From Lachnospiraceae bacterium (GTDB taxonomy: Bacteria > Bacillota > Clostridia > Lachnospirales > Lachnospiraceae), in contig JAEEJA010000075.1 in the NCBI GenBank assembly GCA_016281605.1, positions 1-64,000 on the forward strand: 64,000 bases of DNA, read 5' to 3'. A program made the position numbers and the translations under genes. Below the pieces are notes generated by a model. It had not been told where the DNA came from, did not search any database, and was given only the letters and a program-made list of their open reading frames with translations. The first letter of the stretch is position 1. Each line of letters begins with the position of its first letter. Shown here piece by piece: positions 1 through 9,122 of this stretch.

Positions 1-175
1 CGCCGTGATTCAAAGAGATGTTTTACATCTCTTGGCTGCATTTAGCAGACATTTACCTATCATAATCCAATAGTTAGAGAATCTAACTATTAGTGTCGCT
101 CGCGGAGCTTTTGTAAGTATAATTTGTCAATACCCCCACCTACGATCTAGCTTAGAGGTGGGGGATTTCTCCGAC
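1..175 (+). mobile_element. Probable right end of an IS200/IS605-type element (remnant at window edge)
   Basis: There is no reading frame here, but there are three successive strong hairpins: stem 13-20/26-33, stem 69-78/82-91 (10 bp with a 3-nt loop) and stem 133-141/156-164 (CCCCCACCT/AGGTGGGGG). The last is followed by a short T-containing tail. Subterminal hairpins downstream of tnpB and a guide-like RNA overlapping the right end are typical of IS200/IS605 elements. I see no TnpB residues, so any transposase gene would lie left of the window. A strong terminator of an unknown upstream gene is the alternative. Assignment is by resemblance only. Confidence 0.4.
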
Positions 176-265
176 TGAGTTAAAAATATAAGAGCCAGAA
201 GTAATCATACTTCTGACCCTCACATTGTAATATATATGAATTATGATATTGGCATAATCTGATAT

Positions 266-454
266 ATCAGCACTTTAAGCACCTTAATTAACACTGTCTT
301 CTTATCAGCCCTTCAAGCGCCTTTATTAACACTGTCTTCTTATCAGCCCTTCAAGCGCCTTAATTAACACTGTCTTCTTATCAGCCCTTCAAGCGCCTTT
401 ATTTACACTGTCTTCTTATCAGCTCTTAAGTGCCTTTATAAGCTCTGTTTTCTT
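266..454 (-). repeat. 38-bp tandem repeat made from the 3' end of the adjacent gene
   Basis: Four 38-bp units (266-303, 304-341, 342-379, 380-417) follow one another downstream of the solute-binding protein stop codon. A fifth, 37-bp version (418-454) is the real last codons and stop of that gene. The units are nearly identical to each other and differ from the coding copy by several substitutions and one 1-base indel. On the minus strand one phase of the repeat still reads as residues like the gene's own C-terminus. This is a post-stop tandem duplication of a gene end and not a CRISPR array, because there are no spacers. Confidence 0.9.
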
Positions 455-2134
455 ATCTGCCTCTGCCTGTGACCAGTCAAGACAATCCTGATATCCATAG
501 GACTTAGCATCCTTGATCATATCTTTAACTATCTTGTCATATTCTGCATCTGTCTTAGCGTACAGTGCCTTCCATGAACCATCAACAACTGCTGAGCAAA
601 CCTGCTTCCATGTTGTCTTTAATTCATCACCCTTTGTCTCAGCTACATAGTTGATACCCGGCATAATAGTGTACTTTCCAAGCATTTCAAAGTACTCATT
701 GGATGTTGTAGCACCTGTCTTGTCTCTCCAATCCTTTTCGATATCATACTTTGCTTCAACCTGGTTACTCTTCCATGTTTCTGAGTTATAACACTCTCCG
801 TTAGACTCAGGGTTCTTTGCGTAACTTGACCAGATAGTATTGTTGATCTGAAGTTCTCCATCATGGTATGTACCTTCATGACCATTGCCCATTACAGTAC
901 TGTTCTTGTCCTTGTTACACTCCTTACCATGCTCTGTAAAGTAAGTATTTCCATTCTCGTCATAATCCCATGTCTCACCCTTAGGACCATAGCTCATGTT
1001 CATCCAACCTGTAGGAGTAGCAAGATAATTGATTACTTCCATAGCAAGGTCAGGATACTTAGACTGAGCACCGATACTCCATATACGGTCGCCGCCCGAT
1101 GTATTAAGACCGTATACTATAGGATTTGCTCCTTCAGGCTTAAATGAGTACATATATTTTCCTGCTTTAAGATGTTCATCTGTATTAAATGGTATCTGTC
1201 CTGAATAGTTGAAGATTGAGAAAAGAACACCTGCATTTCTAACCTTCTCAGCCATGTTATCGAATGTCTGAGTCATGGAGTCAGGATCTACTAAACCGTT
1301 CTGATATAGACCGTTATACCACTTAAGCATCTCAAGGTATACACCACCATCTTCAAGCTCATCATGATATGTAAATGTAGCCGGATCGTAAAGACCTATA
1401 CCAAGCTCATCATAACCATAGTATGCAGTAGCTGTTGACTTAACGTACATACACATTTCTGCATCCCAATCAGGCCAAAGTGAAACTGCGTAAGTCTTAT
1501 TACCAGCCTCATCCTTAGGCTGTAACTTCTGCATCTGCTTTAAGAGATCTGCAAATTCTGTCATGTCTTTTACTTCAGGATATCCAAGTTCCTTGTAAAG
1601 GTCCCATCTGATATCCCATGTATAGAAGAATGCATCGTGGTCCTGGCTGGATGTAGCAATATCAAAACCAATTCCGTAAAGCTTATCTGATTTACCATCT
1701 GTAAACTCCTGTGTAAGCTTCTGATTCCAAGCACAAGCATCCTTTAAGTTTTCCTCGATATAAGGACCAAAATTATGAAGGAGATTGTCCTGATTCCAAT
1801 CATAGAGAAGATTGTTTGTAAGAGCCATCTTGTAGTTTTCCTGATTACCCCAAACTACGATATCTCCAAGATCTCCGTTCTCCATACGTGTCTGAAATGT
1901 ACCGTCTGACTCAGGGATAATGTTAAGCTTAACATTTAACTCATCCAAGAGAAGATCAGCACTCCAACCAATCTGCTCACCTGCATAGTTAGCTAACTGG
2001 CTATAAACTGTAAGTGTAATAGGTTCACTCTTCGAACTCCCACCTGTACATGCAGTTAAACCTGCCATTGATGTAACTGTAAGTCCGGCACTTAAAACCA
2101 TAGCCATCATTTTTTTTGAAAAATTACCTCTCAT
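419..2134 (-). CDS. Extracellular solute-binding lipoprotein, family 1 (sugar ABC transporter type)
   Basis: The 571-aa protein starts with a lipoprotein signal: KK-containing n-region, hydrophobic stretch and lipobox LTAC with the lipidated Cys at residue 29. The rest reads as a large family 1 solute-binding fold, which delivers oligosaccharides to an ABC importer on the outer face of the membrane; aromatic residues are plentiful, as in sugar binders. A GGAGG site precedes the ATG at good spacing. No permease genes are adjacent, so its transporter is elsewhere and the true ligand is unknown. The 3' end has been copied four times in tandem after the stop codon. Family assignment is firm; the sugar ligand is inference. 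Confidence 0.85.
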   Translation of the reverse strand: MRGNFSKKMMAMVLSAGLTVTSMAGLTACTGGSSKSEPITLTVYSQLANYAGEQIGWSADLLLDELNVKLNIIPESDGTFQTRMENGDLGDIVVWGNQENYKMALTNNLLYDWNQDNLLHNFGPYIEENLKDACAWNQKLTQEFTDGKSDKLYGIGFDIATSSQDHDAFFYTWDIRWDLYKELGYPEVKDMTEFADLLKQMQKLQPKDEAGNKTYAVSLWPDWDAEMCMYVKSTATAYYGYDELGIGLYDPATFTYHDELEDGGVYLEMLKWYNGLYQNGLVDPDSMTQTFDNMAEKVRNAGVLFSIFNYSGQIPFNTDEHLKAGKYMYSFKPEGANPIVYGLNTSGGDRIWSIGAQSKYPDLAMEVINYLATPTGWMNMSYGPKGETWDYDENGNTYFTEHGKECNKDKNSTVMGNGHEGTYHDGELQINNTIWSSYAKNPESNGECYNSETWKSNQVEAKYDIEKDWRDKTGATTSNEYFEMLGKYTIMPGINYVAETKGDELKTTWKQVCSAVVDGSWKALYAKTDAEYDKIVKDMIKDAKSYGYQDCLDWSQAEADKKTELIKALKS

Positions 2135-2193
2135 ACCTTCCTCCTTTTTTTCTTACAATAATATTTGATTGAAAATGGTGTAATAATATAAAT

Positions 2194-2222
2194 AATATAC
2201 AATAATACTACTTTTTGTACAA
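2194..2222 (-). promoter_or_regulatory. Predicted promoter of the solute-binding protein gene
   Basis: On the minus strand, TTGTAC (2217-2222) and TATATT (2194-2199) are separated by 17 bp and lie about 60 bp upstream of the ATG at 2134. The surrounding 2135-2349 stretch is otherwise AT-rich with no gene. Confidence 0.5.
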
Positions 2223-2349
2223 GAAAATTTATACCAAAATCACTCATTTTTTATCAATTTTCTACATTAATATTTAATAATAAAAGATATCTGAGACATA
2301 ATCAAATATACATATTATATAAACAAATAATAAATATATTCTTAAACAC

Positions 2350-3678
2350 TTATTTCATAAATACAAAGGCTATAAGATTAAATAAAGCTCTTTGTTCAAA
2401 ACAATCCTTTGACCATATATCCCTATAAGCATGCTCAGCCTTCATGTAGATAGCATGTCTTCCGGTAAGCTTCTTAACCTTAGCTTTAAGTATATGATCG
2501 GAATTAGAAAATGTTACTACTCCGATTTCATTTTCAGGAGTATCAGAATCAGCATAAATATGTATCTTACCGCCACAACCGAGAGGCTGCATCTTAATTG
2601 CTATATACATATACTCATCATCCGTATAATCATCTCCGAAATCAAAGTACTTCCATCCCATAACCGAATCTGAGGTTATGTTGATTATTGCTCTGGTAAA
2701 GATATCAAGCTCAGTTATCATTATATTGCCCGGTCCCTTAAGTACACAAGCCGTTTCTGCCTGTGTAATCTCGTAAGGATTTAAGGAATCCTGAAAACCA
2801 AGAGATGTCATCTCAACCTTAGTTATACTACCATCCGGAAGGATATCGATTTTTTCAACGCATCCTCTCCTAGACATAATAGTTCCGTTTGTATTTTTAT
2901 GATAGAAGATGTACCACTGGTCTTTGATTTTCATAATCGAACCATGATCGTTACCCGCAGGATAATCTTCATCATTATCTACTATATAACCTCTGTAAGT
3001 AAATGGTCCCCTAGGACTGTCAGCGGTTGCATAAGCAAGTCTTGATCCTTGCTTTGGAGAGTAAATAAGATAATAGGTATCTCCTACCTTTCTTGGTGAA
3101 CATGCTTCAAAAAATTCAAATGGTTCTTCTGTTGGAATGATATCAAGAACATATGTCTCATCTATCACGGTATGCATGTCATTAGGATCAATCTCACACA
3201 TGTAAGACCCTAAATATCCACAATAAACATATACTCTTCCATCATCATCAACTAAAACACCCGGATCGATAAATGTTCCTTCATCATAATGATTATCTAT
3301 GTTATAATCATACTGTCCTATGAACTCAAAAGGTCCTTCCGGATGATCACTTACTGCCACACATCCTTTTGACTGAAGTACATAGGCGAAAAGGTAATAT
3401 TTACCATCCTTTTCAACTACATCAGGTGCATATAATTCCTTATCGGAGTAATCGATGCTTGTCTTTCCGCCATCTTTTGAGCGGGTTTTAAATGCATCTC
3501 CGTGACATACAAAGTGGTTAAGGTCATCAATACTAGCTGACCATACCTTTAACTTGTAATCACAAAAACTTGGAGATGAAACCCTGTCATGTGAACCATA
3601 GACATAAAGGCGGTCCCCAAACACCCTTGGTTCTCCGTCCGGAATGTACTCCCACAAAGGTAAATACGGATTAGCCAT
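2350..3678 (-). CDS. Glycoside hydrolase family 43 protein (beta-xylosidase / arabinofuranosidase type)
   Basis: The 442-aa protein has the GH43 five-bladed propeller pattern: N-terminal DGEPRVFGDRLYVYGSHD, then YAPDVVEKDGKYYLF with an Asp, IDPGVLVDDDGRVYVY, and FEACSPRKVGDTYYLIYS carrying the probable general-acid Glu. The last ~130 residues resemble a beta-sandwich accessory module. No signal peptide is seen, so it probably acts inside on xylo- or arabino-oligosaccharides after import. The start is fixed by ATGGAGGG upstream of the ATG. It is divergent from an AraC regulator with an operator between them, so induction by a pentose-containing sugar is likely. Exact substrate specificity cannot be read from sequence. 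Confidence 0.88.
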   Translation of the reverse strand: MANPYLPLWEYIPDGEPRVFGDRLYVYGSHDRVSSPSFCDYKLKVWSASIDDLNHFVCHGDAFKTRSKDGGKTSIDYSDKELYAPDVVEKDGKYYLFAYVLQSKGCVAVSDHPEGPFEFIGQYDYNIDNHYDEGTFIDPGVLVDDDGRVYVYCGYLGSYMCEIDPNDMHTVIDETYVLDIIPTEEPFEFFEACSPRKVGDTYYLIYSPKQGSRLAYATADSPRGPFTYRGYIVDNDEDYPAGNDHGSIMKIKDQWYIFYHKNTNGTIMSRRGCVEKIDILPDGSITKVEMTSLGFQDSLNPYEITQAETACVLKGPGNIMITELDIFTRAIINITSDSVMGWKYFDFGDDYTDDEYMYIAIKMQPLGCGGKIHIYADSDTPENEIGVVTFSNSDHILKAKVKKLTGRHAIYMKAEHAYRDIWSKDCFEQRALFNLIAFVFMK

Positions 3679-3713
3679 ATAATCCCTCCATCTTGATTAT
3701 TTTACTATTTTTT

Positions 3714-3777
3714 ATTATAATACTACTATTATTTTTCTCATTAACTATTCGGACATAAAACTTTAAATTTCGGACAT
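3714..3777. promoter_or_regulatory. Probable AraC-type operator with GH43 promoter
   Basis: Two identical direct repeats TTCGGACAT occur at 3748-3756 and 3769-3777, exactly 21 bp (two helical turns) apart, which is how AraC-family dimers bind tandem half-sites. On the minus strand a good TATAAT -10 (3714-3719) has no recognisable -35 at 3737-3742, and the operator sits just upstream of that gap. This is the arrangement expected for an activator-dependent promoter of the GH43 gene. The architecture is seen; the binding protein is inferred from the adjacent araC-like gene. Confidence 0.65.
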
Positions 3778-3797
3778 TTGATAACATACACTATAAA
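3769..3797 (+). promoter_or_regulatory. Predicted promoter of the AraC regulator gene
   Basis: TATAAA at 3792-3797 lies 17 bp from a poor -35 at 3769-3774 that coincides with the second operator repeat. Binding there could repress or activate the regulator's own gene. Confidence 0.4.
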
Positions 3798-3843
3798 GAA
3801 TGCGAAGAGGTAATGTGAAAATTATACTTAGCGAAGGAGTAAC

Positions 3844-4716
3844 ATGTTACAGATGAAACTTGAATGGTTTACAAAAGATCAATCATTTCCTTTTTTTATA
3901 CAATACGGAACACACAAGGATGATGAAATGTTCGAACATACTCACGAAGACTTTACAGAACTTGTGATAGTTTTATCCGGAAAAGCAATAAATGTTGTAA
4001 ATGGAAAAGACTATCCTGTAAAGAAGGGAGATGTTTTCGTCATCAAAGATGAAATATGCCATGGATACAAGAGCGCACAAAATTTTAAAATTTGTAATAT
4101 CATGTTTAATGATAAGATATATGAAAACTTTACATTTGACTTAAAAACCATACCGGGCTATAATTCCCTGTTTTTAGTAGAACCACAGGTTCTTTACTCT
4201 GAAGTTTTTAAAAGCTCATTGGTTCTTAATGATAAGGATTTTGATGAGATAAGCAAGCATCTTGACTATTTGATGACGGAATATTATAAAAAAAATCCGG
4301 GATATAAGGCTCTTATTATAGGACGTATGCTTGAGCTTTTTACTCTTCTTTCAAGGCTTTACGATAAAACAAGCGAAAAGAATTCCGATACAACTATACT
4401 CGGTGATTCTTTAGCATATATAACCACCCATCTGGATGAGGACATAACTATTAATAATTTAGCAGAAAATATAGGATTATCCGAAAGACACTACAGAAGA
4501 ATGTTTTTAAAATATTTTAATGTAAGTCCAATAAAGTATATTAATTCACTCCGCATACAAAAGGCTTCTGATTTGCTTCAAAAATCAGATATGTCTGTAA
4601 CGGATATAGCTCTTAACTGTGGCTTTAATGATGCAAATTATTTTTCAACAAAATTTAAAAAAGAAACCGGTCAGACACCTCATGATTATAGAAATCTTAC
4701 CGGAAATCATATTTGA
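3844..4716 (+). CDS. AraC-family transcriptional regulator
   Basis: The 290-aa protein has an N-terminal cupin sensor (about residues 15-120; HTHEDFTELVIVLSGKA and the KKGDVFVIKDE turn) and a C-terminal AraC/XylS domain with two helix-turn-helix units (about 190-285; ITINNLAENIGLSERHYRR, then MSVTDIALNCGFNDANYFS and the FKKETGQTPHDYR signature). Such regulators bind a sugar through the cupin and activate nearby catabolic genes. It is divergent from a GH43 gene with twin TTCGGACAT sites in the shared 165-bp gap, so control of that gene and itself is likely. An AAGGAG site precedes the ATG. The ligand is unknown. Confidence 0.93.
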   Translation: MLQMKLEWFTKDQSFPFFIQYGTHKDDEMFEHTHEDFTELVIVLSGKAINVVNGKDYPVKKGDVFVIKDEICHGYKSAQNFKICNIMFNDKIYENFTFDLKTIPGYNSLFLVEPQVLYSEVFKSSLVLNDKDFDEISKHLDYLMTEYYKKNPGYKALIIGRMLELFTLLSRLYDKTSEKNSDTTILGDSLAYITTHLDEDITINNLAENIGLSERHYRRMFLKYFNVSPIKYINSLRIQKASDLLQKSDMSVTDIALNCGFNDANYFSTKFKKETGQTPHDYRNLTGNHI

Positions 4717-4760
4717 ATCATTTAAATCTTTATATAATATAAGCTTTTGAATATAAACTT

Positions 4761-4796
4761 AAAAGGGGTCTTCGTGTGTAATCGAAAACCCCTTTT
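4761..4796. terminator. Bidirectional terminator between the AraC and GH9 genes
   Basis: AAAAGGGGT (4761-4769) pairs with ACCCCTTTT (4788-4796), with an inner TTCG/CGAA match. A and T runs flank both sides, suiting the two convergent genes. Confidence 0.85.
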
Positions 4797-4833
4797 TGTC
4801 TTTGTTCAGAATTGTTTAATATTTTAAAAACAA

Positions 4834-7116
4834 TTACTTATTAATCGCAAGCATCCATACAAGTGGAGAATTCCAGTAAACAGTAACCTCATTACAAGAA
4901 TAGCTTTGCTCGTTATCTGCATATCTCTTAGCATCACTTAACTCAGAAAGCACACCCTTGGCATAAGGGTCTTCCAAAGCGCTGTCTACGCCACCTGCGA
5001 GCATTCCCTTCATGGTTATACCCAAACTCTGTGATGGTCTGTGGTGAGTGTGCTCAGGAGAAAGCACTCCATAACCTGTTACAAAGCAGTATCCGCAAGC
5101 GTTGGTACCCAACACATAATGAAGCGCACTCTGCATGTGTTCATTTGCCTTTTGGGCTTCTTCTCCACTTATAACACCTGTATCCTCTCCCATACTAAAG
5201 AGAATTCCATCATCCAGAATTGTCATATTAGAGCCCCATGGATAAGCACCATCCTTTATACAAACATTGTATCTGTTCATATCTGAAATCATAATACTTG
5301 TTTCAATGCTTGAGGCGAATTCTTCCTGAATTTCTGTATATGTTTTTAAACCTTCTTTAGGAACACATTTCTCATGCTCAGGTAACAGATAATCATACGC
5401 TGCATAATAACCTACATCAGCCCATCCAAGCCCCTTTATCTCAGTCATATCAGCATAGGTTTGCTCTATTTCCTTTTGATATTTGCTGTCACCGGTAGCT
5501 ATTAACAGTTCTACAGCTGCAAAGAGCTTCTCATCAAGTCCGTTTCCGTCAGGGTACTCTCCTGTAACTACTTCGGGAGGATTCTTAAAGCCAATCATCT
5601 TATCGCCTTTTTTCCTGATGAATTCATAAGCTTTTTCGGCAGCTTTAAGGCACTTATCAGCATAATCCTTATCGATATCCTTGTATATTCTCGCTGCCAT
5701 AGCCATAACTGCAGCAAAATCGCCGGTTGCGGTTTTACTTACATCACATATAATAAGCTCATCTGTTTCCTCTTCAGGCATAACAAAATCAGGAAACATC
5801 TTACAAGTAACCTTATGATGAACACCACCGTTCTCATCCTGCATCTTAAAGAACCAGTCAAGTTCATACTTTACCTCATCAAGTATATCCGGTATGGAAT
5901 TTCCACTTTCAGGTATTCCCAAATCATCATCAAATACATCGGGATTATGTTCATAAGCAAGCATAAGATCAGCAGCAGCCTTTGCTCCCGATACAATATA
6001 CCTTCCATAATCTCCTGCATCATGCCAACCGCCACTTACATCAGCCTTTTTCTTAGTGCCGTAGTAAACTGCCTTTTTATCGTGACAGAGGTCATGTGCA
6101 AAATCTCCTGCATACTCCTCTTCTAATTTGCAACCACATCTTTGCAGGTAAAGCATCTTTAAGCTATCATCGAGTATATCATCATATACATCATCATTTA
6201 TTTCAAATTCTTCCGATTCAAAATCTCCAACCTTTATCTTATAATTTCCCTCGGTTTTATAATCCGAGAAATCAGCGTATGCATTCTTCTCTCCCGTAAA
6301 CTTTTCATCTTCCTTATCCATGTCATTAGCAAACAGAAGATCTGCCTTATATACTTCATCACCAGTTTTGGCATCAACAAGACTAAACTCCTTAGCGCTT
6401 GTCTCTTCACCTATTACAGCATTCTTATATGCATCCGGTCTGTATCCTAACTGATTTACTCTTACAGGGTTAACATCCGGTCCCTCTTCCTGCTTTTCTA
6501 CCTTACTGTCATCAACTATAGTAAGAGAAATATTATCTATAGTAACATCATGTGCCTTAACATCTGCGCTCTTAATTCCTTCATCCTTATACGCCTGTAC
6601 ATATCCCATATTAAAACAGAATCTTGGCGCAGGATCCGAATCCTCAGTCATAGTAAATTCTTCCGATATATGCTGCTCTTCACTTCCGGCTTTTACGGTA
6701 TCGGTAGCATATGCATGATAATCACCACCATTTATCTGAAATCTCCAATCAAAATATATATCTTCAGAAGATTTCACATCAAAATCAAGCTTATAAACAC
6801 CATCTTTATTTAACTTAAAACCATCGCAGTAAACCTGTACACCATGTTCTACGCCACCTACGGTTTTTATGCTAACTACAAGCTGTCCATCATCATTTAC
6901 ATCCATAGTAGCAGAGCCTCCGTTAGTGTAGAGTGCAAAACCTTCTTTTCCGTTAGAAAAATCACCGTTTTTTATGAGATTATCTTTACTTACAGTACTT
7001 TCTTTCTTTGTTTGGTTTGTGCTTGTTTCCTTTTTTTCTGAATTACATCCGGTAACACCTGCTGCCAGAACTAAACTTAATCCCATACATAATAGTTTTT
7101 TGATTTCTTTTTTCAT
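4834..7116 (-). CDS. GH9 endoglucanase/cellulase lipoprotein with N-terminal carbohydrate-binding module
   Basis: The 760-aa protein begins with a lipoprotein signal (AGVTGC, Cys24), so it is anchored outside the membrane. Residues ~45-200 look like a CBM4/9-type module (NLIKNGDFSNG). Residues ~217-305 form the Ig-like domain usual before GH9 catalytic domains (VRVNQLGYRP). The catalytic domain (~310-760) has GGWHDAGDYGRY with the catalytic Asp pair D366/D369, GYGVLSPEHTHHRPS, and a late NEVTVYWNSPLVW with the acid Glu. Length and order match the CBM-Ig-GH9 theme B2/C class. It follows potD by only 42 nt on the same strand. Substrate is most likely cellulose or mixed-linkage glucan. Confidence 0.93.
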   Translation of the reverse strand: MKKEIKKLLCMGLSLVLAAGVTGCNSEKKETSTNQTKKESTVSKDNLIKNGDFSNGKEGFALYTNGGSATMDVNDDGQLVVSIKTVGGVEHGVQVYCDGFKLNKDGVYKLDFDVKSSEDIYFDWRFQINGGDYHAYATDTVKAGSEEQHISEEFTMTEDSDPAPRFCFNMGYVQAYKDEGIKSADVKAHDVTIDNISLTIVDDSKVEKQEEGPDVNPVRVNQLGYRPDAYKNAVIGEETSAKEFSLVDAKTGDEVYKADLLFANDMDKEDEKFTGEKNAYADFSDYKTEGNYKIKVGDFESEEFEINDDVYDDILDDSLKMLYLQRCGCKLEEEYAGDFAHDLCHDKKAVYYGTKKKADVSGGWHDAGDYGRYIVSGAKAAADLMLAYEHNPDVFDDDLGIPESGNSIPDILDEVKYELDWFFKMQDENGGVHHKVTCKMFPDFVMPEEETDELIICDVSKTATGDFAAVMAMAARIYKDIDKDYADKCLKAAEKAYEFIRKKGDKMIGFKNPPEVVTGEYPDGNGLDEKLFAAVELLIATGDSKYQKEIEQTYADMTEIKGLGWADVGYYAAYDYLLPEHEKCVPKEGLKTYTEIQEEFASSIETSIMISDMNRYNVCIKDGAYPWGSNMTILDDGILFSMGEDTGVISGEEAQKANEHMQSALHYVLGTNACGYCFVTGYGVLSPEHTHHRPSQSLGITMKGMLAGGVDSALEDPYAKGVLSELSDAKRYADNEQSYSCNEVTVYWNSPLVWMLAINK

Positions 7117-7158
7117 AAATATAAATCTCCAATCTAAGAATAGTCAAGTAAAGCTGTT

Positions 7159-8259
7159 TTAGTATACCTTTAATTCCTTCCACAAATCTCCAAGAAGACG
7201 TGTAGTATCCTTATCAAGGGTTTTATAAACTTCAGAATTCGCTATAGCTTCATCTGTCGGAAATACAAGGGTGTCTTCCTGAACATCCTTTGGTAATTTC
7301 TCATATACAGCTTTGTTTGGTGTTGGATAATATATCTCCTCAAAGTTTAACATAGCTATGTCTTCTCTGCAAAGAAAATCTAAGAATTTGCATGCATTTT
7401 TTTCATCTTTGCACCTTTTTGTCATACACCATGAGTCAATCCATAGGTTCGAGCCTTCCTTTGGTACTGCATACTGCAAATCCTCATTGTACTCATTCGC
7501 AAGATAAGCTTCCCCTGAATAGCAAACAGCAACCGTTGCATTTTCTGCAACCATCTCTTCTCTCACTTCATCCACAAAGTATGCTTCAACATCCTTTTTC
7601 TGCTTTAACAAAAGCTCATGTGCTGCAAGTATCTCATCTTTATCTGTGGTATTCAATGAGTATCCCTTATACTTTAAAGCACACATATATGCATCCCTTA
7701 TACTGTTCTGCATAATTATCTCTCCTGCGTAATCGCCGTTAAAAAGAGCTTCCCATGTGTCAACCGGCTTATCTGCATACTTAGAATTGTACAGAATACC
7801 GATAGTTCCCCAAAAGTAAGGAATACTGTAGTTATTATCGGGATCGAAGGTCTTTGACAGCTTTAGATATCTCTCATCTATATTTTCATAATACTGCATA
7901 CTGTCGATATCAAGTTCTTTTAATTCCCCTTCATCCTTAAGCTTTTCAATCATGTAGTCAGATGTACAGATAAGATCGTAATTTATAGCCCCACCCTTGT
8001 ACTTAGCATACATTTCTTCGGGTGTAGTTGCCTCTTCGTATAATATTTTAATCCCTGTTTCCTTTTCAAATGTATCGAGTACATCTCTGTCAATATACTC
8101 TCCGTAATTTAAAACAGTAAGGGTGTTTTTACCTGTATTTACGCTATTTTCTGTTTTTTTCTTATTTTCTTTTTTTGCGCATCCAATCATTGTTAAGAAA
8201 AAACAACATACGCATACTATTAACAGGCCTTGCCCAAACCTTCTTACTTTTTTATTCAT
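7159..8259 (-). CDS. potD: Spermidine/putrescine-type ABC transporter substrate-binding lipoprotein
   Basis: This is a PotD-like periplasmic-fold protein: lipobox TMIGC (Cys27), then NTLTVLNYGEYIDRDVL, FEKETGIKILYEEATT, YDLICTSDYMIEKL, IPYFWGTIGILYNSKY and a WIDSWCM motif, all typical of the polyamine-binding family. It presents polyamine to the PotABC importer. The real start is MNKK at 8259: an ATGGAG lies 9 nt upstream and is the ribosome site itself, so the longer reading (to 8280) is not the protein start. It is the last pot gene and is followed closely by the GH9 gene. Polyamine preference over other small cations is inferred from family. Confidence 0.9.
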   Translation of the reverse strand: MNKKVRRFGQGLLIVCVCCFFLTMIGCAKKENKKKTENSVNTGKNTLTVLNYGEYIDRDVLDTFEKETGIKILYEEATTPEEMYAKYKGGAINYDLICTSDYMIEKLKDEGELKELDIDSMQYYENIDERYLKLSKTFDPDNNYSIPYFWGTIGILYNSKYADKPVDTWEALFNGDYAGEIIMQNSIRDAYMCALKYKGYSLNTTDKDEILAAHELLLKQKKDVEAYFVDEVREEMVAENATVAVCYSGEAYLANEYNEDLQYAVPKEGSNLWIDSWCMTKRCKDEKNACKFLDFLCREDIAMLNFEEIYYPTPNKAVYEKLPKDVQEDTLVFPTDEAIANSEVYKTLDKDTTRLLGDLWKELKVY

Positions 8260-8292
8260 ACTAATCTCCATTATCCACACCTAGTGTGAAAT

Positions 8293-9108
8293 TTAATTTA
8301 TAATGGTATTTTGCTCCTCTGCCTTTGTGGGAGATATAAACAGTCCCGGAATTACAACAATCATAAGCACCAGTGACAGTGCCGCTCCAAGCTTCCAGTT
8401 CATACTGCTTATAAACTCCTGCTCTATTATATTTCCTATAAGCATTACCTTTCCTCCGCCAAGCATATCAGATATAGCAAATGTTGTAAGTGCAGGAACA
8501 AAAACCATAACTATTCCACTGCTTATCCCCGGAATTGTCAAAGGTAATAGTATTTTAGCAAAGACTGTAAGTTTATTTGCTCCCAGATCTCTGGCTGCTT
8601 CTATCACATCATCGCCCACACTCATAATGGAATTGTAAACAGGTAACAACATAAAGGGCAGATAATCATATATCATACCGATTACTATAGCTGCAGATGA
8701 GTTTCCCAAATCATGATTTGGAAGATGGAGAATAGTAAGCAAAGAATTTAACAAACCGTTTTTTGATAATATTAATTGCCAAGACATTATTCTAAGCACG
8801 TAATTCATCCACATAGGAGCTATGACTATCATAATCATAGTGCTTCTCTTGCCGAGCTTTAAAGCCCTTATACAAAGAGCCAAAGGGTAAGCTAACAAAA
8901 GACAGATAACAGTACACTCAAAAGAAATCAGAATCGAATTCCAAAATGCCTTAAGATGCACCGGTTTTACAGCCTCTCTCAGATGCTCAAAAGTTATTCC
9001 CTGTTTTGAATCATAAAGAGCATACCAAAGAAGAACTATTACAGGAAGTATCGTAAATATAACTATCCAGAACACATATGGTCCCGTAAGCCACACTCTT
9101 TTCTTCAT
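8293..9108 (-). CDS. potB: Polyamine ABC transporter permease, PotB type
   Basis: An integral membrane permease with about six helices: first helix after KKRVWLTGPYVFWIVIF, a large extracellular loop with a GITFEHL segment, and the ABC-coupling loop EAARDLGANKLTVFAKILLPLT. The RIMSWQLILSKNGLLNSLL stretch matches PotB. The start is taken at 9108, six bases after GGAG inside ATGGAGAAAAAG; the ATG at 9120 is part of that site. It lies between potC and potD, so the permease order is reversed compared with the usual potABCD. It forms the membrane pore with PotC. Confidence 0.88.
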   Translation of the reverse strand: MKKRVWLTGPYVFWIVIFTILPVIVLLWYALYDSKQGITFEHLREAVKPVHLKAFWNSILISFECTVICLLLAYPLALCIRALKLGKRSTMIMIVIAPMWMNYVLRIMSWQLILSKNGLLNSLLTILHLPNHDLGNSSAAIVIGMIYDYLPFMLLPVYNSIMSVGDDVIEAARDLGANKLTVFAKILLPLTIPGISSGIVMVFVPALTTFAISDMLGGGKVMLIGNIIEQEFISSMNWKLGAALSLVLMIVVIPGLFISPTKAEEQNTIIN

Positions 9109-9122
9109 CTTTTTCTCCATTT

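Noticed and set aside
266-417. Four direct 38-bp repeats as a CRISPR array
   Set aside because: The units abut without spacers and copy the end of the neighbouring gene.
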